Below the pieces are notes generated by a model. It did no database searches. It was not told the DNA's origin and saw nothing but the letters and a program-made list of their open reading frames with translations. Source: Bettongia penicillata ogilbyi (taxonomy: Eukaryota; Chordata; Mammalia; Diprotodontia; Potoroidae). Taken from it: DNA of 64,000 bases. The translations under genes and the position numbers were made by a program. Location of the stretch: the NCBI GenBank assembly GCA_023548195.1, contig JAJHZJ010000061.1:3616297-3680296 (forward strand). The letters run 5' to 3'. Within the stretch, counting starts at the first letter, position 1. Every line of letters begins with the position of its first letter. This document shows positions 55,262-64,000 of this stretch, one piece after another.

Positions 55262-56580
55262 GATGGAGCCAAGATGGCAGAGTAATAGCACGCACTTTCT
55301 AGAGTGCTGCCCCCAAGCTGTTGACTTGTTTTTCATGATTTTTTTTGCATCACTCTCATTTCTCTTTTCAATTTTTCTTCCATCTCTCTTCCTTGATTTT
55401 TCAAAATTCTTTTTGAGCTCTTCCATGACCTGAGACCATTGCATATATTTTTTTCAGGTTTTGGATGTAGAAGCCTTGACTTTTATGTCTTCCTCTGATG
55501 GTATGCTTTGTTCTTCCTCATCCAAAAGGATGGAAGAAAATACCTTTTCACTAGGAAAGTAACCTTCTGTAGTCTTATTTTTTTCCCTTTTTGGGGGGCA
55601 TTTTCCCCACCAGTTACTTGACTTTTGAGTCCTTTGTCAAGTGGAAGGTATGCTGTAGGAACCTGTAAGTTCTCAGTTCCTCCAAGGTGCACAATCAAGG
55701 GAAAGGAGTTTACTCCTCTCCTTACCTGTGCTCTGGTCTGTGAGCAACCACAAGCACTCCTTTCTTCCCAGGATCTGAAGGAGGTTTCCCTTTCCACCAT
55801 CACCACCAGCTCCATCACATCAGCACTCTTCCTCACCCTAGAACCACCACTCAGGGCTGAGATCCAGGTCAGTTGCTTGATTCCCCCAGGGTCTTTAAGC
55901 AGAGGGCTCCAAAAGCCGATGCTGGGCAATGACTGCCGCTGTCCTGGGAAGAGATTTGGGCCGGACCCACATCCTCATCTTACTCAGGTGAAAGGGCTTT
56001 CTTACTGTTCTTTGAGCTGTCTTTGGCATTTGTGTGGTTGAGAAATGTGGGTACCACAGCTGCTACCTGTGATTTCGTGCATTGAAGCCTGCTCCAGTCC
56101 TTGCATGAAGTGTGTTGGGGGCAAGGCTGGGCTGTACTCTGCTCTCAGTCCAGTGTGATAGACCTTTCTTGCTGGCCTTTCAGCCTGTCTTGGGCTGGAA
56201 ATCGCTTTCACTCTGTTGTTTTGTGGCTTCTGCTGCTCTATATTTGTTTAGTCATTTTCTACAGGTATTTTATGGGCTATGAAGGGCAAGTTAGACTAGG
56301 TCCATCCTTCTAATCTGCCATGTTGGCTCCACCCTCCCCCCCAGGATGTCTTTTGCATACTGTGGTATGGAAATCTATCTTGTCCTCCAGGAAAATAGAT
56401 GGGATGGGGATAAGAAAAGGGAGAGTTTAAATAGAAGGTAGGGCAGATTGGGGGAAGCAGTAATCAGAAATGCACTCTGTCTTTGGGTGGTGGAGGGGAA
56501 AGATGGGGAGAAAATTTGGAACTCAAAATCTCATGGAAATGAATGTTGAATACTAAAAATAAATTAGAATTCAAAATAAG
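55262..56580. mobile_element. Rearranged HAL1 with inverted 5' segment
   Basis: Three HAL1 parts in unusual order: 55262-55313 is the 5' terminus on plus (GGATGGAGCCAAGATGGCAG). 55314-56334 is 5' UTR plus ORF1 N-terminal coding on minus, ending in the complement of another 5' terminus ('tctgccatgttggctccacc'). 56340-56580 is the 3' UTR end on plus ('ggggagaaaatttggaactcaaaatc', 'aataaatt'). Most of ORF1 and the first 3' UTR module are missing. The frames 55175-55444 and 55625-56041 are fragments or antisense readings of it. No target duplication is visible. Confidence 0.8.
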
Positions 56581-56869
56581 AAATGAAAGCTTAAAAGAAA
56601 TTTATATGGAGAAGAAATAGAAATTGACTACAATCTTTGTACGAATCAACAGTACTAAAATGGTCACCAAAATTACTAATACATCTTAAGATACCTTAAA
56701 TCATATATAAAATATGGAAATCAGAATACAACATTCAATTTGAGTACAACATTTAAGAAAGATCACTAATAAAGCTTAACAAATATTTGCTGATTAATTG
56801 CTATGTTAGGAGAGTAGACAGCATGGTAAAGATTCGGTATGAAACTGGAGCATTCTTTTTTGGGGAGGG

Positions 56870-57115
56870 GGACAGGGGAAAGTGATTTGCTTTTTAAATT
56901 TATTTTTATTTGGAATGTAACAAATACCAAATGAAATGGTTGTTTCCATATATGTAGTAGAAAAATTTAAAAGAAGATTTTATTTGAAACCACTGATCTC
57001 TATTATTCACCACTTTCATTTTACATTTATAATAAATTCAAATTATAGCTTCAGAAAAAGAAAAGGAGGAAACAACAACAAGCCACACTAGTAAGTACAT
57101 TAAAAACACAAAATG
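56870..57115 (-). mobile_element. Old L1, 3' UTR part
   Basis: Minus-strand continuation of the L1 at 57845-59245, split by the younger L1 insertion. 'aacaaataccaaatgaaatggttgtttccatatatg' and 'ccactgatctctattattcaccac' fit an L1 3' UTR variant. Assigned by collinearity. Confidence 0.5.
57102..57115. repeat. Target-site duplication of L1, left copy
   Basis: AAAAACACAAAATG, identical to 57845-57858. Confidence 0.92.
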
Positions 57116-57844
57116 GGGCTACAAAAATGTGCATACCCTTTGATCCAGAAATATCGCTACTAGGACTGTATCCCCAAGAGATTATAAAAACAGGAAAGGG
57201 TCCCACGTGTACAAAAATATTTATAGCAGCACTCTTTGTAGTTGCCAAAAACTGGAAGTCAAGGGGATGCCCATCAACTGGGGAATGGCTGAATAAATTA
57301 TGGTATATGAATGTAATGGAGTACTATTGCACCATAAGAAATGATGAACAAGAAGACTTCAGAGAGGCCTGGAAGGACTTATATGATCTGATGCTGAGCG
57401 AAAGGAGCAGAACCAGGAGAACTTTGTGCACAGCAACGACCACAGTGTGCAAGAGTTTTTTCTGGTAGACTTGGAACTTTGTAATAACACAAGAACTTAC
57501 TGAGAAAAAAAAAAATCCTAATGTCGGTCTTCTAAGGCAAAATGCCTTCCACACTCAGAGAAAGAAATATGGAAGTCATTCGCAGAATGTAGCAGATCAT
57601 GTTTGTGTGTGGGTGGGTTTCAGTGTATTATGTTTTGATTTGTTATATGATTTCTTCCATTTATTTTAGTTCGACTACATAGCATGACTATAGTGAAAAT
57701 GTGCTCAATAGGAAAGTATATATAGAACCTATACAGAATTATATGCTGTCATGGGGAAGGAGGGGGGTAGTGGGGGAAGGGTGGGGGGGATAAAATCTTA
57801 ACTTTAAGGAAATGATTGTAAAACATTAAAAAAAAATAAAATAA
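57116..57844 (+). mobile_element. Young 5'-truncated L1 insertion
   Basis: About 730 bp with a perfect 14 bp target duplication and a 3' A-rich tail. It starts inside ORF2: 57127-57468 is open for 113 codons, with P-E-I-S-L-L-G-L-Y-P, V-V-A-K-N-W-K-S, P-S-T-G-E-W-L-N-K-L-W-Y-M-N-V-M-E-Y-Y-C, the L1 ORF2 C-terminal signature. Then the post-ORF2 region and a G-rich tract near 57755-57795 are followed by 'cattaaaaaaaaataaaataaa'. Typical product of incomplete target-primed reverse transcription; not able to move. Confidence 0.95.
57127..57468 (+). pseudogene. L1 ORF2 C-terminal fragment
   Basis: The last ~100 codons of L1 ORF2, the Cys-rich C-terminal segment, open but without endonuclease or reverse transcriptase. 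The apparent start codon is internal. The frame runs past the usual end by a shift near 57440, so the last residues are not native. Confidence 0.85.
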
Positions 57845-59245
57845 AAAAACACAAAATGCAGGTATATGCAATGTTTCACATTTGTGCACGATAAAAGGGA
57901 ATGGTGGATATCTTTTTCCAGTATTTCCTCTTAGGGGCCATTCTTCTTTGAAATTTCACAACATTAACTTTCAATTTTCCTATGTTTGTTATTTTTTTTA
58001 ATGACTCATTGTTCAACAATATATATATTGTAATAGTCATTGTGCATATTGAAATATGGCATCTCCGGGTCAAACTGTATGGACATTTTAGTCACTTTAT
58101 TTAAATAATGTTAAGTTACTTTACAAAATGGCTGTATTTATTTTTAGTACCACCAATAATGCACTAGTGTACCTATCCTCCCACCACTCCATCAATACTT
58201 TTCCTTACTTTTGTCGTCTTGACCAATTTACTGAATGAAAGGGGAAAGAAACCTCAAGGTTTGCATTTATATTAGTGTAAGAGATTTGTATTATTATTTC
58301 ACATAGTTATTGATATTTTGTGTTTCTTTTGGGAACAGTTTGTTCACATCCTTTGATTACTTATCATTTGGGTATGGCTTCTATGTTTATGTGTACATAT
58401 GTATTGGTTATTGTCTATATATCTTGAACACCAAATCCTTCTTTCAGAAATTTGTTACAAAGATTTTAATCCCATTCAACCACATTCCTTTCCTATATCC
58501 TAAATGTATTAATTTTATTGGTGTGGAAGCTTTTTAATTTCATGTAATCAGAATGTTATCTTTTATAATTCTCTCCCTACTCTTCTACTTTTCTAGATGC
58601 CAGTTCCTCACGGAGGCTCTGATTTCCTTTCTCCTGCACCCAGATGTTATTACGGAGACTCAATACTGCCTCGGGGGTAATGGTTTCTATAAGCAACAAA
58701 TATTTCTGTAGATTATGCCCATTACTAGACTTCCATCTCCCAATACAAATTATATCTCTCTACCCTTGGCAGTAGTCATCTGTGGGATCCCTTCCCACCA
58801 TTGAATTAAGACATCTTCCTTTCTTTCTTATTGTTCTAGTCCCTCCTTTTACTAATCTACCAATTTTCCTATAACTCTTCCTTTCATTTTTTACCATTGA
58901 TTTGATTAGGGTGTAACACATGTTTTCATCATTTACTCCCTTTCTGTTTTTATGTACTCACTATTTCTAGTTTATTTCCACAAAATATATTGATGAAAAC
59001 ACCTATGTAGAAATGCTGATGGTTTCTGCAGATTTATTTTGCATCCTACAATGTTGCTCATTATTAATTATTTCAATGAATTTTATTTTACTTTTTGGAG
59101 TTCTTTAAGTACATCATCATATCATTTGCAAAAACTAATACTTTTGTTTCTTCTTTACATGTGGTGACTCCCTCAATTCTTCGTTCTAAGTTTATGGCTA
59201 AAGTGAGCATTTTTGCTACTATTTTAAGTAGAAGTGGTGACAATG
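57845..59245 (-). mobile_element. Old L1, ORF2 RT to C-terminal part
   Basis: Minus-strand L1 ORF2. The complement at 59132-59109 reads F-A-N-D-M-M-M-Y, the FADD catalytic block with one D changed to N. Nearer its 3' end, 'ttgcatttatattagtgtaag', 'ttttgggaacagtttgttcacatcctttgattac' and 'accaccaataatgcactagtg' are standard L1 ORF2 C-terminal blocks. Multiple stops. It is truncated at 59245 by the next L1-derived segment and split at 57116 by the young L1. Confidence 0.75.
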
Positions 59246-59247
59246 GA

Positions 59248-59850
59248 ATCTTTTTTTTATCTTTATTTTTTTGTTGTTTTTAATATTTATAATAAATAAC
59301 ATAAAAATTTATACATATTTTTCAGTTAGCAACAATTTGCCTTCCCATCCTTCTGATCCAACCTCCCTCACTTGAGAACTAAAGAAAACAAACCCTGTTA
59401 CAAATATGTATTACAAATTAAAACAAATTTCCAGTAATTTGTCTGATTCTGCATTCTGAGTCCTTCAACTCTCTATCAAGAGGCAAGTAGTATATTTCAT
59501 CATTGGTCTCCTGGAATCATGGTCATTACGCTATTAGGAGTTCTCAATTCTCACAAAATTGTTTGCCTTTATCATATGGTTGTTATTGTGTAAATTGCTT
59601 TCCTAGCTCTGTTCACCTCACTTGGCATTAGATATACAAGTTTTCATAGGTTGCTCTGAAATTATGTCCATCATTTCTTATAGCTTAGTAATATTACATT
59701 ATATTTATATACCGTAAGTTGTTCATCTATTCTTCAGTTAATTAACCCCTGCAGATTCCAACTATTTGCTACTTCAAAGGGGGCTATAAATGGTTTTTTT
59801 TTTTACCTCTTTAGTTATTTTTTTTGCTTAGGACTAATTTCTCCACTAAT
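59248..59850 (-). mobile_element. L1 ORF2 tail and 3' UTR segment
   Basis: 'agttagcaacaatttgccttcccatccttctgatcc', 'ctagctctgttcacctcacttggc', 'catcatttcttatagcttagtaatattacatt' are the minus-strand order of an L1 3' UTR and ORF2 tail. The right part (59690-59850) is shared with 54985-55180. At ~59850 it meets HAL1-like 3' UTR/ORF1 text without the rest of ORF2. Confidence 0.65.
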
Positions 59851-60980
59851 CTACTCTCCCTCTAATTCCTCCTTCTCTCTTCTCCCTTTTTCTTCCTCTT
59901 TCCCTGTTGAATGAATTTTTTTCTGAACCAACAGTGTGTATGTGTGTATGTTTATTTGTGTATGTGTATTCTTCCTTCCTTTAATAAGTTCAGATGAAAG
60001 TGACAAATGCTTCCCTCACCCCACTCCTCCATGTTTGCATAGCTGTCTATTTGTACAAGCTCATTACAGGAAATATTTTTGGCTAATATTCCTTTCTATC
60101 AGTGTATTCCTCTTTCCCTCTTTCCATTCTTAAGATCATCAAGACATGAAAGAACCGCTACTATGCATTTTCTAATTAGACTACTTCTATGAGCCCTGAT
60201 GATGTTAGGGTTCAGAAGGGATACATGCATCATTTCTCTCTTCAGAATATAAATAGTTTATCTTTAGTTAATTTTTTTTATTCATGTTTGATTTTGCATG
60301 TTTCTTTTTACTCCTGTCTTTTTTTAACTCCTGTGTTTGAACTTCAGAGTTTCTATGCAGCTCTGGACTTTTCATCAGGGATTTTTGGAATTCTTTTATT
60401 TCATTAAAGACAGTCATTCCCCCACCCCCCGCTTCCCCATAGCAATTCCCTCACCCTAAGAGCATAATACTCAGTTTTGATGAGTAAATTATTCTTGGCC
60501 GCTTAGTCATATTCTTTACTTTCTGAAATTTTGTATTCCAAATTCTCTGTTCCTTTATAAGTGGTGGCTGCTAAATAATGATCTTGACTATATATGGCTG
60601 ACCATATAAAGTGTTTTTTCCTTTGACATAGACGCTCTGAATTTTGGCTATGATATTCCTGAAAGTTATCATTTTGGTTTCTTTTAGGAAGTGACCAGTG
60701 GATTCTTTCTGTTTCTACTTTGAACTCTGCTTCCAAGAGATCTAGGCAATGTTTTCCCTTTTAAAAAAAAAATTTTTTTAATAGGATGTCTAGTCTCTTT
60801 CTCTTTTTTCTTTTTTTCATGATTCAGATAGTTCAGGTCAGTTGTTTTTGCTGGAAGATTCATTAAATTTTCTTCCATTTTTTCAATTTTTTGACTTCAT
60901 TTTAATATTTCTTATGGTTTCACAGAGTCATTGTTCACAGAGTCACTTGTCATTGTTCTGTTCTAATTTTCAAAGGAGTT
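59851..60980 (-). mobile_element. Old HAL1/L1 ORF1 region
   Basis: Minus strand. 60330-60980 follows the complement of the ORF1 block order: 'gagtttctatgcagctctggacttttcatcaggg', 'taatactcagttttgatgag', 'gctatgatattcctgaaag', 'aggtcagttgtttttgc'. 60736-60503 is an open piece with E-R-I-H-W-S-L-P-K-R-N. 59851-60330 is pyrimidine- and TG-rich, like a HAL1 3' UTR. It is more diverged than every other ORF1 copy here. Confidence 0.65.
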
Positions 60981-62935
60981 AGTTCTTTGGGCAAGTTGTT
61001 AATTCCCTCCCCAATTCTTTCTCCCTCAGCACTCGAATGTGTGATGCATAGCACGTTTCTGGCCTGATGCCATTCCCAAGGTCTAGAGACTTTTTTCTCT
61101 CCCTGACTTAGGATAGACAAAGAACTTACTGTGACTTATTTTTTTTTTTTTAGATTTCCCTATCGATGCTCAGTCTGGTGTATTTTCCAGACTTGTTTGG
61201 AAGAGTTTTGTGGATGGACACTCAACTGTGCTGCTTTCTGCTTCTCTGTCACCTGTGTCCATGCTGATGTCTTTGTTTCACTTTGAATTTATTGGAAAGA
61301 ATTCTAGTTTATCTCTGTTAAGTTGTGTAGTACTTCCTGTCTGCATGAACAATGTGTGTTGTTTATAAAGCATCTGTTGTTGTTTTTTGTGTCTCTTCTT
61401 CTAGATTGTCCTTCCTTTTTATTCTCAATTAGGTGTTTTGTTTCTTTAGAGAAACTTGACACCATGGATTCAAATTTTTTTTATTCTGACAATTATTTCT
61501 ACTGTGCAATCCATAAACTCTGCCATTTTATTCCCTTTAAACTTGTTTCAAGAGGTTTGTTTCTCTCTTGAACCATTAGGGAACATTCTGTTGCATTTTC
61601 ATAATCTCTTAAGAATCCCTAAGGTCTTCTGTTTCATCAGGTGTTGGTTCAATTTTGTTTTATCTTGCAATATTCATTTAGACATTTAGATGTCTTGGTG
61701 ACCCCTTTTTGTTAGTATCTTCTCTATTGATTTTATCTATTAGGATTCTAGATTTTTAACTGAGTTTTCTTCCCCCTTGAATTTTTGTTAGTTTTAATCA
61801 TTTTTTCTCTCTTATTCCCTATATTAATTTCTGATTCCTTCTGCTTTTGTGCTATGTCCCCTGGGACTGGATCTCAGACATGTTTCAGCCTCCTCCCCCA
61901 TGGGAATTCACTTTTCACTGGCCCCCAGGAGGATGTTAGTCCCCTTTCCTACAGGCTATGTTCAGGCTTGTACTGTCCAATTCCCTCTGTTATTAGTTCT
62001 CTGGCTCGGAATAGCTAAGGCAAGCTGCCATCCCAGGCAGAGCACATTCCTGCATCTGATTCCCTCCATCCCATCACCTCCAAGTGATGAAAGTGGAAAA
62101 GAGTTGAGGTCTGCTGCTTGTCGTCACAGAATGGTGGAGTAAAATGAGTGTCAAAGTGTGCTTGAAGAAACTCAATCAGCAGCAAGCAAATTGCCAAATG
62201 GCTCACAGAGCATAAGTAAGAGTTTGGCATGGTAGGGAATACTGAATAATCATGTTAGAGATGATACTTATTATTCCAGAATATTTTAGTTCAGAATTCC
62301 AGGAATTTTTTGATGGGGGAGTGGTTTTTCCTTTTTTTCTGATGATTATGTCTTGATCTGGATAGGTAGCTGTATTTTCCTTACTTTTCATGCATAATTC
62401 AAAGTTGAAGGAGTTTAAAAACTTAATGAGGACTAGAGAAAATTCTAGTCCTTCGTATTGTTGATACTGTTACTACAGTCTTAACTTGCTAACCTATGAT
62501 AGAACTTGTTGGCTAACAAACCCAGGTTGCATGCTGTGTTATTTAATTCATAGACTGAAATACTCAAGAAGAGGAATTTTCCTTTTCAGAACTAAGATGC
62601 ATTTTGTTCAACAAAGGTAGGATGGGGGTAGAAACACCCAGAGAAACATAAATGATCAGAGAAATGGAATGATTTCTTAAGCCTCACAAAAGTACTTGGG
62701 ACTATCTATAGAATGACTTAAGATTTACTTTTTGTCTTGAGGAAGAAGCCAAGATCCAGAAAACACCATGCTGAGAGTTAAAAAAACAACAAAAGTCAAC
62801 CAACCCTAGTTCTGCTTTAGTTTGATAGGCTTAGATGGCTCGCTTTCCCATGCACTTCAAATACAGCCCTATGAGGTCTAGAGGAGGAAGAAACTTCCCC
62901 TCTCACACAGTGGCCATAATGGAAAGTTTCAACTG
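60981..62935. other. No gene recognised; left part may be L1 5' UTR
   Basis: About 2 kb. The first few hundred bases could be the 5' UTR of the old element ending at 60980, but I find no 5' terminus. The frames at 61323-62142 have no family signature. Confidence 0.35.
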
Positions 62936-62961
62936 TACATTTCATGCTTACAATGGTGAAT

Positions 62962-62990
62962 GAGTGAGTGAGTGTGTGTGTGTGTGTGTA
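62962..62990 (+). repeat. (GAGT/GT)n microsatellite
   Basis: 'gagtgagtgagtgtgtgtgtgtgtgtgta', a compound repeat at the left edge of the SINE. Confidence 0.9.
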
Positions 62991-62991
62991 A

Positions 62992-63240
62992 AATAAGCAT
63001 TTATTTAGTACCTACTATGTACCAAGCACTGTGCTAAGTGTTTTACAAATATTTCATCTGATCTTCACAAAATCCTGCAAAGCAGTTGTCACTATTATCC
63101 CCAATTTTACATTTGAAGAAATTAAGGCAGAGGTTAAACAATTTGCCTAGGGTCACGTCCCTAGTGTCTGAGGTCAAATTTGAACTCAAGTCTTCCTGAG
63201 TCCAAGCTATATTTACTATACTATCTAGCTGCCAAATAGC
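62992..63240 (-). repeat. Marsupial-type CORE-SINE
   Basis: Minus strand, near full length: 'gcatttatttagtacctactatgtaccaagcactgtgctaag', 'atctgatcttcacaaaatcctgc', 'atttgcctagggtcac', 'tgaggtcaaatttgaactcaagtcttcctgagtcc', 'ctatctagctgcc'. The last part is the complement of the SINE head. Confidence 0.85.
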
Positions 63241-63244
63241 AATA

Positions 63245-64000
63245 GCCATGATAGCAATGCTATCAGTGTCCTAAATTTCTCAGGAGCTCTACCTGATGGT
63301 TAAACATGGGAGCTATTTCTGGGGTCCTTGAATAATTTTTTCTGTTTAATCAAATACCCCCAGCCCCTTGGTTAGTTTTTCTCCCTATTTTGAACAGTTT
63401 TTATTTCTAGTCCAGAGTTTCTGGTATTTTTTGAGGGGTAGGATTTTTCCTTTTCTTTTTTTTCTTTTTTTGAGATGACCATATTTTTTTTTTTTTAAAT
63501 CTGATTATTTCCAGTACTGAATTTATTCAAAGGAATAATTCAGTTTCTATTTTATTCATTTGAAGTCATTTAATTTTTATATTTTCAATACTGTTTTTTA
63601 AAATTACTTGTCTTTTTTGGTGTTTGGTTTTGTCTCTATTATGGATGGTTCTGTCTCATAATTAATCTGCTTCATTAAAAATTATTATACATGCAAAGTA
63701 CTTTTTTCAATGCTGCTAATCTTTCCATTAATTACAAATTTTATAAGTATTTTGCATATATAAGTATTACCTATGTATTTGATGCTATTTTAAAAATGAA
63801 TACTTGTTATTAGTGTTTGGAAGTAGAGAAAGTCACTTTTCACCTGGAAAGGAGAAGAAGTTTAGACAGTGAATATCTCATCCTATTACCTCATTTTTGG
63901 TCCTTGCTCTGTGTCATGCTCCAAGAAGTTCCAGCAGATCTGATGGCCTCATTGAAGCTATGCTGCCAAAGGTCTTCCTACTCTTTCTTTTTCCACAAAA
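63245..64000. other. No feature recognised
   Basis: AT-rich with T-runs; no repeat named, no coding signal. Confidence 0.4.

Noticed and set aside
55625..56041. 138-codon plus frame overlapping a 148-codon minus frame
   Set aside because: Both lie in the rearranged HAL1 5' UTR/ORF1 region; the minus frame is partly ORF1 leader and UTR.
1..64000. tRNA genes or CRISPR array
   Set aside because: tRNA-like boxes occur only within SINEs; tandem repeats are microsatellites or slippage products without spacers.

Overview
This 64 kb window looks like AT-rich intergenic or intronic DNA from a mammal, most probably a marsupial. I found no credible host protein-coding gene, rRNA, tRNA, operon or CRISPR array. 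The identification rests on the repeats: tRNA-derived CORE-SINEs with the marsupial-style head and tail, L1 elements whose 3' ends and ORF2 C-termini match the marsupial type, RTE and CR1/L3 remnants, L2 tails, and many 'half-L1' (HAL1) retrotransposons. An opossum-like genome is my best guess; the species is inference.

Layout. 1-6.4 kb: old SINE, L2 and CR1/L3 fragments, then decayed RTE pieces. 6.4-9.1 kb: a 5'-complete HAL1 on +, followed by a second RTE endonuclease remnant. 10.9-21.8 kb: SINEs and L1 3' ends (one inserted into a SINE), separated by stretches I cannot assign. 22.2-24.5 kb: HAL1 on -. 24.7-30 kb: L2, SINE and an unnamed ancient mammalian repeat. 30.2-32.3 kb: a 5'-truncated HAL1 on + with a long (TA)n tract. 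36.0-43.0 kb: a three-layer nest on -, in which an old L1 ORF1 region is split by an old HAL1, which is itself split by a young HAL1 with target-site duplications. 44.2-44.6 kb: a long GGGAA/GGAAA satellite-like tract. 45-50 kb: mostly unassigned, with L2 and SINE pieces. 50.1-52.2 kb: a CR1/L3 LINE remnant interrupted by an L1 fragment. 53-60.9 kb: a dense L1/HAL1 cluster including an inverted, rearranged HAL1, a clean 5'-truncated L1 insertion with a 14 bp duplication, and an old L1 reverse-transcriptase region. 61-64 kb: mostly unassigned, with one SINE.

The only intact protein-coding sequence is the 366-codon ORF1 of the young HAL1 at 38837-39937 (-). HAL1s carry an L1-type ORF1 (RNA chaperone) but no ORF2 (endonuclease/reverse transcriptase), so they are expected to depend on L1 ORF2p made elsewhere. 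The L1 copies here are mostly 5'-truncated 3' ends. HAL1 and L1 copies share a purine-rich 3'-terminal module, which HAL1 carries twice. Almost all other open frames are chance frames in repeats or their antisense strands.
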